The notes: generated by a model not told the origin, from the sequence alone. A stretch of DNA of 64,000 nucleotides from Methylorubrum thiocyanatum (GCA_014138645.1 JACJIB010000005.1:372001-436000); one strand, 5' to 3'. Positions 22,939-33,506 are shown, numbered from the stretch's first letter. Translations and numbers: made by a program.

Positions 22939-25900
22939 TTATGAGCACCCGGTCGTGCTTCCGCAGGTGTCGCACTTCAGGCAGGTGCCGTTGCGGACGA
23001 GCGTGAAGTTCGCGCATTCGGGGCAGGCCTCGCCGACATAGCCCTTCATCTTCGCCTCCGCCCGCCGATCCGCGACGCTGCGCTCGGCCTTGGCTTCCGG
23101 CTTGGCGAAGGGCAGCGTCTCGACGCTGCCGACGCTCTGCGGCTCCGCTTTCAGGGCGGTGGCGCCGTGGACGGCGTGGACCGTGCCGCCGGCCGGGGCC
23201 GACTGGCCGGTAGCCGCCGCGGCGACCCCCGTCGTCGCGTTGCCCGGACCGCCCTGGATCAGGGTGAGCCGGTCGGCCGAGCCGCGCAGCAGGCCGCGGG
23301 AGACGATGGCCGAGGCCGCCGGGGCCGGCTTGGCCGACTCGCGGGTGGTGTCGCCCTCGCCGCCGCCGAGCACCGTGCCGCCGATCTCGGCCGGGTTGAC
23401 GTGGGCGAGGTCGGTCCGTCCGAGATAGGATACGGCCAGTTCGCGGAAAACGTAGTCGAGCAGCGAGGTCGCGTTCTTGATCGCGTCGTTGCCCTGCACG
23501 AAGCCCGCGGGCTCGAAGCGGGTGAAGGTGAAGGCCTCGACGTATTCCTCCAGCGGCACGCCGTATTGCAGGCCGAGCGAGATCGCGATGGCGAAGTTGT
23601 TCATCAGGCTCCGGAAGGTCGCGCCTTCCTTGTGCATGTCGATGAAGATCTCGCCGAGGCGCCCGTCATCGTACTCGCCGGTACGCAGATAGACCTTGTG
23701 TCCGCCGACCACTGCCTTCTGGGTGTAGCCCTTGCGGCGGTCCGGCATCTTTTCGCGCGAGCGGATGCGCTCGACCCGCTCGATCACCCGCTCGACGATC
23801 TTCTCGGCGGCGGCCGCTGCCTTGGCTGCGGCCGGGGCCTGGATGATCGCCTCGAGCGCGTCCTCGGCCTCGTCCTCGTCGTCCGCGATCAGGGCGGCGT
23901 TCAAGGGCTGCGACAGCTTGGAGCCGTCGCGGTAGAGGGCGTTGGCCTTGAGGGCGAGGCGCCAGGACAGCAGGTAGGCCGCCTTGCAATCCTCGACCGT
24001 GGCGTCGTTGGGCATGTTGATGGTCTTGGAGATCGCCCCCGAGATGAAGGGCTGCGCCGCCGCCATCATGCGGATGTGGCTCTCGACCGAGAGGTAGCGC
24101 TTGCCGGTGCGTCCGCAGGGGGTGGCGCAGTCGAACACCGCGTAGTGCTCACGCTTGAGGAACGGCGCGCCCTCCAGCGTCATCGCCCCGCAGACATGGG
24201 TGTTGGCGGCCTCGATCTCCTTCTTCGAGAAGCCGAGGAACGGCAGCAGCTCGAAGGTCGGGTCGGCGAGCTTCTCCGCCGGCACCTTGAGGGTGTCCTT
24301 GAGGAAATCGTCGCCGAGGGTCCAGCGGTTGAACACGAACTTGATGTCGAAGGCCGACTTCAACCCGGCTTCCACCGCCGCGATCTTGTCGTCGGAAAAA
24401 CCCTTGGCGCGCAGCGAGCCGGGATTGATCGCGGGCGCCTGACCCATCGAGCCGTGGCCGACGGCGTAGGCCTCGATCTCGGCGATCTCGGATTCGCGGT
24501 AGCCCAGCGCCCGGAGAGCGTCCGGCACGGCGCGGTTGATGATCTTGAAGTAGCCGCCGCCGGCGAGCTTCTTGAACTTCACCAGGGCGAAGTCGGGCTC
24601 GATGCCGGTGGTGTCGCAATCCATCACGAGACCGATCGTGCCGGTCGGCGCGATCACGGTGGCCTGCGCGTTGCGGTAGCCGTGCTGCTCGCCGAGCGAC
24701 AGCGCGCGATCCCAGGCCGCGCGGGCATGGGCGCCGATGTCGCCTTGCGGGATGTTGGCGTGGTCGAGCGGCACGGGGGCGACGTTCAGACCCTCGTAGC
24801 CCGTGGCCTCGCCATGCGCCGCACGGCGATGGTTGCGGATCACCCGCAGCATGTGGTCGGCGTTCTCAGGATAGGCCTCGAAGGTCCCGAGTTCGGCCGC
24901 CATCTCGGCGGAGGTGGCGTAGGCCACGCCCGTCATGATCGCGGTGAGCGCGCCGGCCAGCGCCCGGCCCTGATCGGAGTCGTAGGGCAGGCCCATGGTC
25001 ATCAGCAGGCCGCCGATATTGGCGTAGCCGAGGCCCAGCGTCCGGTACTTGTAGGAAAGCTCGGCGATCTCCTTGGACGGGAACTGCGCCATCATCACCG
25101 AGATTTCGAGGACCACCGTCCAGAGACGGTTGAGGTGCTCGAACGCCTCGACGTCGAAATGCTTCGCCTGACGGTCGTACATCGTCAGCAGGTTGGCCGA
25201 GGCGAGATTGCAGGCCGTGTCGTCGAGGAACATGTACTCGGAGCACGGGTTCGAGGCCCGGATCCGCCCGCCGGTCGGGCAGGTGTGCCAGTCGTTCATC
25301 GTCGTGTTGAAGTGCAGGCCCGGATCCGCCGAGGCCCAGGCCGCCTCGCCGATCTTCTCCCACAGGTCGCGCGCCTTCAGGGTCTTGCTGACCTTGCCCG
25401 TCGTGCGGGCGGTCAGGCTCCAGTCGCCATCGGCCTCGACGGCGCGCAGGAACGTGTCGGTCAGCGAGACCGAGTTGTTGGAGTTCTGGCCGGCGACCGT
25501 GAGATAGGCCTCCGAATCCCAGTCGGTGTCGTAGACGGGGAACTCGATCTTGGTGAAGCCCTGGCGGGCGAACTGCACGACGCGCTTGATGTAGGCGTCG
25601 GGCACCATCGCCTTGCGGGCGGCCTTGATCTCGCGCTTGAGCGCCGGGTTGCGCTCGGCGTCGAAGCAGGCGTCGCCTTCTGCCTCGCACTGGATGCAGG
25701 CCTTCATCACCGCGGTGAGGTGCTTCGAGACGACCTTGGAGCCGGTCACCAGCGCGGCGACCTTCTGCTCCTCCTTCACCTTCCAGTCGATGAAGGCCTC
25801 GATATCGGGGTGGTCGATATCGACGATGACCATCTTGGCGGCCCGCCGCGTGGTGCCGCCGGACTTGATCGCGCCCGCCGCCCGGTCGCCGATCTTGAGG

Positions 25901-26670
25901 AAGGACATCAGGCCGGACGACTTGCCGCCGCCGCCGAGCCGCTCGTTCTCGGCGCGCAGCATCGAGAAGTTGGATCCGGTGCCCGAACCGTACTTGAACA
26001 GGCGGGCCTCACGCACCCACAGGTCCATGATGCCGCCCTCGTTGACGAGGTCGTCCTGCACGGACTGGATGAAGCAGGCATGCGGCTGCGGATGCTCGTA
26101 GGCCGTGGCCGACTTCGTCAGCGCGCCGGTCTTCGGGTCGCAGTAGAAATGGCCCTGGCTCGGGCCGTCGATGCCGTAGGCCCAGTGCAGGCCGGTGTTG
26201 AACCATTGCGGCGAGTTCGGCGCCACCATCTGGCGGGCGAGCATGAAGCGCAGCTCGTCCATGAAGGCCGAGGCGTCTTCCTCCGACGAGAAGTAGCCGC
26301 CCTTCCAGCCCCAGTAGGTCCAGCAGCCGGCCAGGCGATCGAACACCTGGGTCGAGGAGATCTCGGAGACATAGCGCTCCTCCTCGGGCAGCTCGGCCAG
26401 TGCGGCCTCATCCGGCACCGAGCGCCACAGGAACGAGGGAACACTGTTCTCCTCGACCCGCTTCAGGCGGGCGGGGACGCCGGCCTTGCGAAAATACTTC
26501 TGCGCCAGCACGTCGGCGGCGACCTGGCTCCAGCTCTCCGGCACCGAGATGCCGTCGAGCCGGAAGACGATCGATCCGTCCGGGTTGCGGATCTCGCTCA
26601 CCGCCTTGCGGAAGGCGATGGATGCATAGGGAGACTGGCCTGACGTGGTGTAGCGCCGCTCGAACCGCAT
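22939..26670 (-). CDS. nrdJ: Vitamin B12-dependent ribonucleotide reductase NrdJ (class II)
   Basis: A 1243-residue enzyme reducing ribonucleotides for DNA synthesis with adenosylcobalamin and without oxygen. Landmarks are [42 protein letters not shown] with substrate-site Cys, the loop [20 protein letters not shown], and the C-terminal zinc-ribbon CPECANF...[14 protein letters not shown] that re-reduces the active site. The start is placed at ATG 26670 ([11 protein letters not shown]), which follows GGGAGAGGG; the frame stays open upstream to 26727 but that extension is unlikely. The length matches alphaproteobacterial NrdJ. I looked for a B12 riboswitch upstream and did not see a B12 box. 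It appears to be transcribed alone. Confidence 0.96.
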   Translation of the reverse strand: MRFERRYTTSGQSPYASIAFRKAVSEIRNPDGSIVFRLDGISVPESWSQVAADVLAQKYFRKAGVPARLKRVEENSVPSFLWRSVPDEAALAELPEEERYVSEISSTQVFDRLAGCWTYWGWKGGYFSSEEDASAFMDELRFMLARQMVAPNSPQWFNTGLHWAYGIDGPSQGHFYCDPKTGALTKSATAYEHPQPHACFIQSVQDDLVNEGGIMDLWVREARLFKYGSGTGSNFSMLRAENERLGGGGKSSGLMSFLKIGDRAAGAIKSGGTTRRAAKMVIVDIDHPDIEAFIDWKVKEEQKVAALVTGSKVVSKHLTAVMKACIQCEAEGDACFDAERNPALKREIKAARKAMVPDAYIKRVVQFARQGFTKIEFPVYDTDWDSEAYLTVAGQNSNNSVSLTDTFLRAVEADGDWSLTARTTGKVSKTLKARDLWEKIGEAAWASADPGLHFNTTMNDWHTCPTGGRIRASNPCSEYMFLDDTACNLASANLLTMYDRQAKHFDVEAFEHLNRLWTVVLEISVMMAQFPSKEIAELSYKYRTLGLGYANIGGLLMTMGLPYDSDQGRALAGALTAIMTGVAYATSAEMAAELGTFEAYPENADHMLRVIRNHRRAAHGEATGYEGLNVAPVPLDHANIPQGDIGAHARAAWDRALSLGEQHGYRNAQATVIAPTGTIGLVMDCDTTGIEPDFALVKFKKLAGGGYFKIINRAVPDALRALGYRESEIAEIEAYAVGHGSMGQAPAINPGSLRAKGFSDDKIAAVEAGLKSAFDIKFVFNRWTLGDDFLKDTLKVPAEKLADPTFELLPFLGFSKKEIEAANTHVCGAMTLEGAPFLKREHYAVFDCATPCGRTGKRYLSVESHIRMMAAAQPFISGAISKTINMPNDATVEDCKAAYLLSWRLALKANALYRDGSKLSQPLNAALIADDEDEAEDALEAIIQAPAAAKAAAAAEKIVERVIERVERIRSREKMPDRRKGYTQKAVVGGHKVYLRTGEYDDGRLGEIFIDMHKEGATFRSLMNNFAIAISLGLQYGVPLEEYVEAFTFTRFEPAGFVQGNDAIKNATSLLDYVFRELAVSYLGRTDLAHVNPAEIGGTVLGGGEGDTTRESAKPAPAASAIVSRGLLRGSADRLTLIQGGPGNATTGVAAAATGQSAPAGGTVHAVHGATALKAEPQSVGSVETLPFAKPEAKAERSVADRRAEAKMKGYVGEACPECANFTLVRNGTCLKCDTCGSTTGCS

Positions 26671-27187
26671 GAATCCCTCTCCCTCGGAGCCAAGCGACCC
26701 CGTGCCGCGGCGCGGGCCGCGGTTCATGGATGAAAAGCCGGAATGCCCTCAGCCGGTTCGTGGCCCCGCATGCGATGCGTGGGAGCCTGTCCGTCACGCG
26801 GAAACGGGGTCTTCTGCAAACCCCGCCGAACCCTCCGAAGCGATGCCTGGACCTTACGTCCGGGTGGCCATCTGCGTCAATAACTAGTGCCGGCTACCCG
26901 TGTTCCGCGCTAGATGTTGTGTTCTGCGGGATAATCCTGTGGATATCCGGAACGGTTCGCTAAGTGGCCGTTCGGCTTCAGCGAATCCGCCGGAAAATTT
27001 TTTCGGTCCACAGGCGACGGCATGGTTCCGGCCGCCCTCGGCGGGATCGAACAGGGTTAACGGGCGCGCGAGACAGGGGAGGCGTGCCGAAAATGCGACA
27101 GCGGCGCGGGGTGCTGGACTCGCGCGCGCGTGACGACCATAACGGCCCGGCGACGGCGCCGCGGACCCGTCGCCCGCCGGAGGAACC
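26671..27187. other. Divergent intergenic region nrdJ / NDUFA12 homologue
   Basis: 517 nt holding the two divergent promoters. I see no gene, no convincing riboswitch and no tRNA. A single ATATCCACA (on the minus strand near 26938-26946) is one mismatch from a DnaA box, too little to annotate. A short A/T run lies at about 26994-27004. Confidence 0.5.
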
Positions 27188-27604
27188 ATGGCCCTCAAGG
27201 ACACGCTGCTGCGCATCTTCACGTGGTGGAACGGGCAGACGATGTCGCTCGCGCTCTACACGGCACGCAGCGGCCAGTTCGTCGGTTCGGACGAACTCGG
27301 CAACAAGTACTACAAGGCGCAAGGCCCGCTGATCGACCGTTCGGTCGGCCCGGAGCGGCGCTGGGTGGTCTATAACGGCTACGCTGACGCCTCCCGCGTT
27401 CCGCCGGGCTGGCGCGCGTGGCTGTGCCACAACGGCGACGTTGCCCCGAGCGAGGAGGATTACACGCCTCGCGAGTGGCAGAAGGCCCACGAGGAGAACC
27501 TCACCGGTACGGCGGCGGCCTACCGGCCGAAGGGCTCCCAGCTCTCCTGGGGCGCCCGCCCTGCCGCCACCGGCGACTACGTGCCGTGGACGCCGGGCGA
27601 GTAG
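27188..27604 (+). CDS. NADH:ubiquinone oxidoreductase accessory subunit, NDUFA12 family
   Basis: A 138-residue homologue of mitochondrial complex I subunit NDUFA12 (B17.2), a trait of alphaproteobacteria. Recognisable segments are RIFTWWNGQTMSLALYTARSG, split here as RIFTWWNGQT plus MSLALYTARSG, then GNKYYKAQG, ERRWVVYNGYADASRVPPGW and the late PREWQKAHEENLTGTA. It probably binds the peripheral arm of complex I and helps assembly. The gene is 17 kb from the nuo operon, as usual for this subunit. A GGAGGAACC ribosome site lies directly before the ATG. Identification is firm. Confidence 0.94.
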   Translation: MALKDTLLRIFTWWNGQTMSLALYTARSGQFVGSDELGNKYYKAQGPLIDRSVGPERRWVVYNGYADASRVPPGWRAWLCHNGDVAPSEEDYTPREWQKAHEENLTGTAAAYRPKGSQLSWGARPAATGDYVPWTPGE

Positions 27605-27695
27605 ACGATCCGTGATCGCCTGCTCCAGCCGTTAGTCTGAACGGATCGGCGTGCCGGGCCTTGTCTCTGCATCGAAGGATGAAGGGGCAAGACCC

Positions 27696-28793
27696 ATGCG
27701 AGCGACGACTTTGGCCCTGTTGCTCTGTCTCGGTGCGACGGCGGCGCGAGCCCAGGAGGCCGATGCGCAGGCACAGGCCGAGCTGACACCGGTCCTGAAA
27801 TCCGAAAGCCTCGTCTTCAACGGCGTCACCCGCTCCAAGGACGGGCGGCTGTTCTCCCCCTTCCAGCGTCAGCAGAAGGACAAGGGACTCGAACTCGGCG
27901 AGTGGATCGACGGCAAGCCGCAACCCTATCCCGATGCCGCCTGGAACGGCTGGAAGACCGGGGAGGACGCCGCAAGGGCCTTTGTCGGCGTCAACGCGAT
28001 CCGTATCGGCCCGGACGGCGATCTCTGGGTCGTCGACAAGGGTGCGGCCGAACTCGGCGGGACGCCGCTGCCCGGCGGGCCGAAGCTCGTGCAGATCGAT
28101 CTCTCGGCGAACAAGGTCCGCAAGGTCTTCCCGCTGGAGAAGGCGACCACGGACAAGAGCTTCATCGACGATTTCCGCTTCAACGGCCGCAAGGTCTACC
28201 TGACCGATGCCGGCCAGCCTGGCATCCTCGTGCTCGACCTCGACGACGGCACGCTCCGGCGCGTGCTCGACGGGCATCCCTCCACGGTGGCGCAGCGCCC
28301 GCTCACCGGCGAGAACAAGGTGCTGCTCGATGCGAAGGACAAGCCGATCGCGATCCACGCCGACCAGCTCGAAGTCTCGCCGGATGGGAAGTGGTTCACC
28401 TACCAAGCCTGCACCGGTCCGCTCTACCGGATCGAGACCAAGTGGCTCGACGACGCGGGGGCGAGCGATGCGGAGCGGGGCAAGCATGTCGAACTGTTCG
28501 CCGCCACCGTCTCGACCGGCGGCACCGCCATCGACGCCGAGGGCAACATCTACGCCTCCGATACCGATAATCTCCGGATCCTGAAGTTCGCGCCCGACGG
28601 CACGCAGACGACCCTGGTGCAGGATCCGCGGCTCGTGTGGGTCGATGCGATGTGGATCGACGAGGAGGGCGGCCTCTGGCTTCCGGCGGCGCAGATGAAC
28701 CGCAGCAAGGGCATGAACGGCGGCACGTCGAAGATCGCGTTTCCGACGACGATCTTCCGCATGTCGATTGGCGCCAAGCCCGTGCGGAACTAG
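27696..28793 (+). CDS. Secreted major royal jelly protein family (L-dopachrome tautomerase-related)
   Basis: A 365-residue exported protein with signal peptide MRATTLALLLCLGATAARAQ; this ATG has AAGGGG 8 nt upstream and is preferred over the frame opening at 27651. The body is a six-bladed propeller of the royal jelly/yellow family: SLVFNGVTRSKDGRLF, NAIRIGPDGDLWVVDKG, DFRFNGRKVYLTDAGQPG, HADQLEVSPDGKWFTYQA and NIYASDTDNLRILKFAPDG. The periplasmic function in bacteria is unknown. A nested hairpin follows the gene (28802-28850). Confidence 0.88.
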   Translation: MRATTLALLLCLGATAARAQEADAQAQAELTPVLKSESLVFNGVTRSKDGRLFSPFQRQQKDKGLELGEWIDGKPQPYPDAAWNGWKTGEDAARAFVGVNAIRIGPDGDLWVVDKGAAELGGTPLPGGPKLVQIDLSANKVRKVFPLEKATTDKSFIDDFRFNGRKVYLTDAGQPGILVLDLDDGTLRRVLDGHPSTVAQRPLTGENKVLLDAKDKPIAIHADQLEVSPDGKWFTYQACTGPLYRIETKWLDDAGASDAERGKHVELFAATVSTGGTAIDAEGNIYASDTDNLRILKFAPDGTQTTLVQDPRLVWVDAMWIDEEGGLWLPAAQMNRSKGMNGGTSKIAFPTTIFRMSIGAKPVRN

Positions 28794-28801
28794 GAGGGAG
28801 G

Positions 28802-28850
28802 GTCCGGCCGCCCTTTTTCCACCACCCTTCGGGTGTTGGAACGGCCGGAC
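28802..28850 (+). terminator. Nested hairpin after the royal jelly family gene
   Basis: An outer stem GTCCGGCCG (28802-28810) with CGGCCGGAC (28842-28850) encloses a CACCC-TTC-GGGTG hairpin. The CCTTTTTCC run lies inside the structure and not after it, so it is an atypical terminator or a repeat. Confidence 0.45.
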
Positions 28851-28893
28851 GTTTCCCGGCCGCGACGGCCGGCTCCAGACTCAAGAGGGCGCC

Positions 28894-29553
28894 TTGAGCC
28901 GCATCCCCGCAACGATCCTGCGCCGGACCGCGCTCGGCACGCTCGCCCTGGCGCTCTCGGTGCTGCCGGCCTCGGCCGACAAGATCAAGAACCCGACCGC
29001 CGTGTTCTCCGGCCTCGACAAGATCACCGGCCGGATCGTGACCTTCGAGGTCGCCATCGACGAGACGGTGCAGTTCGGCGCGCTGCAGATGACGCCGCGG
29101 GTCTGCTACTCGCGCCCGCCGACCGAGACGCCGAAGACCACCGCCTTCCTCGAGGTCGACGAGGTGACGCTGGACAGCAAGTACCGGCGCATCTTCACGG
29201 GCTGGATGTTCGCGTCGAGCCCGGGGCTCCACGCCATCGAGCACCCGATCTACGACGTGTGGCTGACCGATTGTAAGGGCGGCACCGACGTGATCGCCGA
29301 GGCGAAGGAGCAGGAGGACGTGCCCGCGCTCGCCTCCCGCCAGGAGAAGCCGAAGAAGAAGGGCGCGGACCCGACCAAGACCGCCAGCCAAGTCAACCAG
29401 AACGGCCAGGTGGATGTCGAGGGGCCGCGTGGCGTGCCGGTCCAGCCCAAGCAGAAGCCTTCGCGAAAGTTCTTCCCGAACAACGAGGGCCCGGCACCGG
29501 CTCCGCCGCCCCCGCGCGAGCCGCAATCGATCTTCGACGCGATCTTCCGGTAA
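28894..29553 (+). CDS. DUF2155 domain secreted protein
   Basis: A 219-residue exported protein. The TTG at 28894 is taken as start because AGAGGG precedes it and it gives a clean signal peptide (MSRIPATILRRTALGTLALA...ASA). The mature N-terminal half is DUF2155: AVFSGLDKITGRIVTFEVAIDE (here split as AVFSGLDKITGR plus IVTFEVAIDE), VCYSRPPTETPKTTAFLEVDE, and FTGWMFASSPGLHAIEHPIYDVWLTDCKG shortened to GWMFASSPGLHAIEHP and DVWLTDC, with two conserved Cys likely in a disulphide. The C-terminal part is Lys/Pro-rich and probably disordered. It is commonly found in alphaproteobacteria near aat; here aat lies 1.3 kb away. Function unknown. Confidence 0.86.
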   Translation: MSRIPATILRRTALGTLALALSVLPASADKIKNPTAVFSGLDKITGRIVTFEVAIDETVQFGALQMTPRVCYSRPPTETPKTTAFLEVDEVTLDSKYRRIFTGWMFASSPGLHAIEHPIYDVWLTDCKGGTDVIAEAKEQEDVPALASRQEKPKKKGADPTKTASQVNQNGQVDVEGPRGVPVQPKQKPSRKFFPNNEGPAPAPPPPREPQSIFDAIFR

Positions 29554-29559
29554 TCGCCC

Positions 29560-30030
29560 CTACGGCGCCAGCCGCTGCCGCGACGTCATGAATGGTCCCT
29601 CCGGCCGACGCGCGGCGGCGAAGGCGGCGAGTCCGATCGGGTTCGGCATGCCGACATAGATCGCTTCCATCCCGCCGGAGAGACGGTAGGCCTCGTGCCA
29701 GAAGCCGTTTCCGGCCGGATCGCGGCCGAATGCCCGCCACCACGTCTTGTGCGGCTCCGAGCGGGTGAAGGCCTCCAGGCTCTCCAGATCCCGCCAATAC
29801 TGCCGCATGCCGACATGGTTCAGGCCGTAGACGAGATTCTCATGCGCGAGGAGGCCATCGGGCATGTCCCGCTGCACCTGCGCCAAGCCGCGCCCGATGC
29901 CGAGCAGCGTCTTCAAGCCTCGCAGCCGGCCGACCCGGAAACCGAGATAGACGACCACGAGGCCGGGATAGGCCGAGAGATCGACCGATTCACGCCGAGG
30001 GTGTGGCCCTTGCGCGTCCAACTTCCGCAT
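29560..30030 (-). CDS. DUF4188 domain protein
   Basis: A 156-residue protein of the DUF4188 family, a small ferredoxin-like alpha/beta-barrel related to haem-type monooxygenase folds. Its signatures are YPGLVVVYLGFRVGRLRGLK, DGLLAHENLVYGLNHVGMRQYW split as DGLLAHENL and GMRQYWRDLESLE, TRSEPHKTWWRAFGRD and GFWHEAYRLSGGMEAIY. The function is unknown; some relatives are listed as aldoxime dehydratase-like without proof. It is divergent from a TetR-family regulator 47 nt away, which very likely controls it. Confidence 0.85.
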   Translation of the reverse strand: MRKLDAQGPHPRRESVDLSAYPGLVVVYLGFRVGRLRGLKTLLGIGRGLAQVQRDMPDGLLAHENLVYGLNHVGMRQYWRDLESLEAFTRSEPHKTWWRAFGRDPAGNGFWHEAYRLSGGMEAIYVGMPNPIGLAAFAAARRPEGPFMTSRQRLAP

Positions 30031-30077
30031 GGCATCGACTCCATGTTTGCACCGTAATCATAGGTTGGGCGTTTACA

Positions 30078-30701
30078 GTGTCAGCATCGAGGCCGGGATC
30101 CGATCCAGGCAAGGGCGGCTACCATCATGGCGAGCTGCGCGCGGCGCTCGTCGCAGCCGGCCTGTCGATTCTGGAGGAGGGCGGCGATGCCTCCGCCCTG
30201 GGACTGCGCGAGGCGGCGCGACGCGCCGGCGTCTCGGCCATGGCGCCCTACCGGCACTTCCCCGACAAGGACGCGCTGCTGGCTGCGGTGGCCACCGTCG
30301 GGTTCGAGCGGCTGCGATGTGCGCTGCAAGCCGCCGACGGGGGAGGGGAGGGTGATGCAGACGCGCGGGAGGCGCTCTACGCCCAGGGAGCGGCCTACGT
30401 CGCCTTCGCCTGCGCGCAGCCCGGTCTGTTCCGGCTGATGTTCTCGGCCCGCTCCGGCGGATCGCGTCCCGCGACCCTGTGCGAAGCCTCGGCGGCCGCC
30501 TACGCGGTGTTGTCCGACCGCGTCGCCACCCTGGTGCCGGCGGCGTCGGCTGCGGAGGAAGCCCTGCGCTCCTGGGCCCTGGTCCACGGCATCGCCTCGC
30601 TCGTCATCGACGGCATGGTCGGCGAGGCGGTGCGCAGCGATCCGCAGGCGGCGGCAGCCCTTGCGAGCCGCTTGTTGAGGCTCGAACCCATCGTAGGATA
30701 G
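30078..30701 (+). CDS. TetR/AcrR-family transcriptional regulator
   Basis: A 207-residue repressor. The N-terminal helix-turn-helix is clear: GYHHGELRAALVAAGLSIL, LGLREAARRAGVSAMAPYRHF and PDKDALLAAVA; the C-terminal domain matches the TetR_C_33/WHG type (AQGAAYVAFACAQPGLFRLMF). The GTG at 30078 is taken as start. Its divergent partner is the DUF4188 gene, and the 47-nt gap must hold both promoters and the operator. Ligand unknown. Confidence 0.86.
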   Translation: MSASRPGSDPGKGGYHHGELRAALVAAGLSILEEGGDASALGLREAARRAGVSAMAPYRHFPDKDALLAAVATVGFERLRCALQAADGGGEGDADAREALYAQGAAYVAFACAQPGLFRLMFSARSGGSRPATLCEASAAAYAVLSDRVATLVPAASAAEEALRSWALVHGIASLVIDGMVGEAVRSDPQAAAALASRLLRLEPIVG

Positions 30702-30717
30702 TGAAGAGACCGAGATC

Positions 30718-30811
30718 CCAAAGGGATCATCCCTTTGGCGGGGCATCGGGGCAGCGCCCCGATGTCTTTCCAGGGCTCCGCCCTGGACCGGCGAAAGGAC
30801 TCGTCCTTTCG
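30718..30811. repeat. Four-hairpin palindromic repeat element
   Basis: Four consecutive perfect stems: CCAAAGGGAT/ATCCCTTTGG (30718-30738), CATCGGGGC/GCCCCGATG (30744-30764), CCAGGGC/GCCCTGG (30770-30786) and CGAAAGGAC/GTCCTTTCG (30792-30811). Together they look like a mobile or REP-type intergenic repeat, which I recall as frequent in Methylobacterium. It lies between the convergent TetR and aat genes and may also terminate both. Confidence 0.65.
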
Positions 30812-30820
30812 AAACCCAGA

Positions 30821-31495
30821 TCAGGCGACTGCGCTGCCGATACCAAGCGCGGCCAGCGCCTCACTTCCACGAAAAATCCGCTCCGGCGGGCCCCATTCGG
30901 CGCGCTCGGTGATCGCGGCGGCGAGCTGGCGCTTGTAGATGTGGCGCGGCACTTCCTCGACGCCGAACTGGCTCAAGTGATCGGTCAGGAACTGCGTGTC
31001 GGCGAGCTGGAAGCCGCCCGCCCGCAACCGCGCGACGAGGTGGACCAGCGCCACCTTGGAGGCGTCGCGTACCTCGTGGAACATGCTCTCGCCGAAGAAC
31101 GCTGCTCCGAGCGAGACGCCGTAGAGGCCGCCCGCGAGGCGCCCCTCGTGGTAGACCTCGATCGTGTGGCAATGGCCGAGATCGAACAGGGCGCCGTAGA
31201 GATCGCGGATGCGGGCATTGATCCAGGTGCGGGCGGTGTCCCGACGCGGGGCGGCGCAGCCGTCGATGACAGCATCGAAATCCCGGTCGCTGACGACCTC
31301 GAACACGTCGGATCGCACGGTCCGGGCGAGCCGTTTCGGCACGTGGAAGCGGTCGAGGGGCAGCACCCCTCGGGCGCGGGGCTCGACCCAGTAGATCGTC
31401 GGGTCGTCCGCATCCTCGGCCATCGGGAAGATCCCCGCGGCGTAGGCCTTGAGCAGGATATCGGGCGTGATGTCCACGGGCGGCCTATCATGCAT
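30821..31495 (-). CDS. aat: Leucyl/phenylalanyl-tRNA--protein transferase
   Basis: A 224-residue enzyme that adds Leu or Phe from charged tRNA to proteins with N-terminal Lys or Arg, marking them for ClpSAP degradation (N-end rule). Conserved stretches are [68 protein letters not shown] and [17 protein letters not shown]. The length is normal. A terminator of the accC gene lies just upstream, so it has its own promoter in a very short space (31496-31577). Confidence 0.95.
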   Translation of the reverse strand: MHDRPPVDITPDILLKAYAAGIFPMAEDADDPTIYWVEPRARGVLPLDRFHVPKRLARTVRSDVFEVVSDRDFDAVIDGCAAPRRDTARTWINARIRDLYGALFDLGHCHTIEVYHEGRLAGGLYGVSLGAAFFGESMFHEVRDASKVALVHLVARLRAGGFQLADTQFLTDHLSQFGVEEVPRHIYKRQLAAAITERAEWGPPERIFRGSEALAALGIGSAVA

Positions 31496-31577
31496 CGAAG
31501 CGTTGTCGCTCCGGCGGCGCGGGAACGCCAGCCCCCCTCGCGCCGCGATCTGGATGCGGAAGACGGCCGAGGATACG

Positions 31578-31607
31578 AAAAAAGCCGGCCCCGCGACGGG
31601 ACCGGCT
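31578..31607 (-). terminator. Rho-independent terminator of the aroQ-accB-accC operon
   Basis: On the minus strand AGCCGGTCCC and GGGGCCGGCT (31607-31598 and 31592-31583) form a 10-bp stem with one mismatch and a GCGAC-type loop, followed by a run of Ts (31583-31578). It lies 27 nt after the accC stop. Confidence 0.8.
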
Positions 31608-31633
31608 GTTGCTCGTGAGGACGGGGCCGGCGT

Positions 31634-33001
31634 TCAGCGTCGCTGATCGGTCTCCGACAGGCCCTCGCGCTCCAGGAAGCCTTCGAGCCAGTGGATGTCG
31701 TACTGGCCGTTCTGCACGTCGGCGTTGCGCACCAGGGTGCGGAACAGCGGCAGCGTCGTGTCGATGCCGTCGACCACGAACTCGTCGAGCGCCCGGCGCA
31801 GGCGCATCAGGCACTCGTTGCGGGTGCGCCCGTGCACGATCAGCTTGCCGATCAGCGAGTCGTAATGCGGCGGGATGCGGTAGCCCTGGAAAGCGGCCGA
31901 ATCGACCCGCACGCCGAGACCGCCCGGCGGATGGAAATAGGTGATCAGCCCCGGGGAGGGGCGGAATGTGGCCGGGTGCTCGGCGTTGATCCGGCACTCG
32001 ATGGCGTGCCCCTCGACCTTGATGTCCTCCTGGGCGACCGACAGCCCGCCGCCGGCGGCGACACGGATCTGCTCGTTCACGAGGTCGATCCCGGTGATCA
32101 TCTCGGTCACCGGATGCTCCACCTGAATCCGGGTGTTCATCTCGATGAAGTAGAACCGCCCGTCCTCGTAGAGGAACTCGATGGTGCCGGCGCCGAGATA
32201 GCCGAGTTCGCGCATGGCGTTGGCGCAGATGCCGCCGATCTCGGCCCGCATCTCGGCGTTGAGGGCGGGCGAGCCGCCCTCTTCCCAGACCTTCTGGTGG
32301 CGCCGCTGGAGCGAGCAGTCGCGCTCGGCCAGATGCACCGCGTGGCCCTTCCCGTCGCCGAGGATCTGTACCTCGATGTGGCGCGGCTTGGTCAGGTACT
32401 TCTCGAGGTAGACCGCGTCGTCGCCGAAGGCGGCCTTGGCCTCGGTGCGGGCCATGTCGAGGGCCTGTTCCAGCTCGGCTTCCGAGCGGGCGACCTTCAT
32501 GCCGCGACCACCGCCGCCGGAGGCCGCCTTGACCAGCACGGGATAGCCGATCTCGGCCGCCACGCGCTTGGCCTCGTCGGGATCGGAGACGCCGCCTTCC
32601 GAGCCCGGCACGCACGGGATGCCGAGGCGCTTGGCGGTGCGCTTGGCCTCGATCTTGTCGCCCATCACCCGGATGTGCTCGGCCTTGGGGCCGATGAAGC
32701 CGATGTTGTGGTGGGCCAGAACCTCGGCGAAGCGGGCGTTCTCCGAGAGGAAGCCGTAGCCGGGATGGACCGCGTCGGCCCCGGTGATCTCGCAGGCGGC
32801 GATGATCTGGGGGATGTTGAGGTAGCTGTCGCGGGCGGCCGGCGGGCCGATGCAGACGCTCTCGTCGGCGAGCCGCACATGCATGGCGTCGGCGTCGGCG
32901 GTCGAGTGGACCGCGACGGTGGCGATACCGAGCTCCTTCGCCGCCCGCAGGATGCGGAGCGCGATCTCGCCGCGGTTGGCGATCAGGATCTTGTCGAACA
33001 T
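31634..33001 (-). CDS. accC: Acetyl-CoA carboxylase biotin carboxylase subunit
   Basis: A 455-residue ATP-grasp enzyme that carboxylates the biotin on AccB, the first half of malonyl-CoA formation for fatty acid synthesis. It shows [17 protein letters not shown], the ATP loop [43 protein letters not shown] (metal-binding Glu and biotin-site residues) and [11 protein letters not shown]. Length is normal. It follows accB by 10 nt in the order aroQ-accB-accC, and ends at a good terminator. Confidence 0.97.
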   Translation of the reverse strand: MFDKILIANRGEIALRILRAAKELGIATVAVHSTADADAMHVRLADESVCIGPPAARDSYLNIPQIIAACEITGADAVHPGYGFLSENARFAEVLAHHNIGFIGPKAEHIRVMGDKIEAKRTAKRLGIPCVPGSEGGVSDPDEAKRVAAEIGYPVLVKAASGGGGRGMKVARSEAELEQALDMARTEAKAAFGDDAVYLEKYLTKPRHIEVQILGDGKGHAVHLAERDCSLQRRHQKVWEEGGSPALNAEMRAEIGGICANAMRELGYLGAGTIEFLYEDGRFYFIEMNTRIQVEHPVTEMITGIDLVNEQIRVAAGGGLSVAQEDIKVEGHAIECRINAEHPATFRPSPGLITYFHPPGGLGVRVDSAAFQGYRIPPHYDSLIGKLIVHGRTRNECLMRLRRALDEFVVDGIDTTLPLFRTLVRNADVQNGQYDIHWLEGFLEREGLSETDQRR

Positions 33002-33011
33002 CGCGGGGAGG

Positions 33012-33488
33012 CTACTCGAGAACGAGGAGGGCTTCGCCGTACTCGACCGGCATCCCGTCCTCGACGAAGATCGCGGTCACCGTACCGGCGCGGGGCGCGA
33101 CGATTTCGTTGAAGGTCTTCATCGCCTCGACCAGCAGGAGCTTGTCGCCGGCCTGGACCTTCGTGCCGATCTCGATGAACGGCTTCGCGTCGGGCGACGG
33201 TCGCAGATAGGCGGTGCCGACCATGGGGGAGGGGACCGCGCCGGGATGGCCGGCGCCGGATTTAGCGGGTGCCGGCGCTAGGGCGGCCGGGGGCGCCGCG
33301 ACGGGTGCCGCCGCCGCGAGCGCGGCCGGGGCGGCGGGCGCGACCTGAACCGAGACCGCCTCGATCTTGCGGGCGACGCGGATGCGCAGGTCGCCCTTCT
33401 CGACCTCGATCTCGCTCAGATCGGTCTCGGCGACCATCCGGGCGAGTTCGCGCACCAGTTCGGGATCGAAGGGTTCGTTCTTGGCCAT
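33012..33488 (-). CDS. accB: Acetyl-CoA carboxylase biotin carboxyl carrier protein
   Basis: A 158-residue carrier. The N-terminal half has [26 protein letters not shown], shortened to [19 protein letters not shown]; an Ala/Pro-rich swinging linker follows; the C-terminal biotinyl domain contains the biotinylated Lys in [11 protein letters not shown]. BirA, encoded at 59.7 kb, would attach the biotin. It lies between aroQ (18 nt) and accC (10 nt). Confidence 0.96.
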   Translation of the reverse strand: MAKNEPFDPELVRELARMVAETDLSEIEVEKGDLRIRVARKIEAVSVQVAPAAPAALAAAAPVAAPPAALAPAPAKSGAGHPGAVPSPMVGTAYLRPSPDAKPFIEIGTKVQAGDKLLLVEAMKTFNEIVAPRAGTVTAIFVEDGMPVEYGEALLVLE

Positions 33489-33506
33489 CGGCTCGTAGTT
33501 CTGAGG

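Noticed and set aside
23167..26643. A 1158-codon plus-strand open frame opposite nrdJ
   Set aside because: It is the antisense shadow of nrdJ in GC-rich DNA; its composition (Gly, Arg, Asp, His) is typical of such shadows.
26671..26890. Search for a B12 riboswitch before the B12-dependent reductase
   Set aside because: No B12 box or compatible helices could be found by eye.
26930..26950. ATATCCACA, close to a DnaA box, upstream of nrdJ
   Set aside because: A single near-match is expected by chance and no cluster is present.
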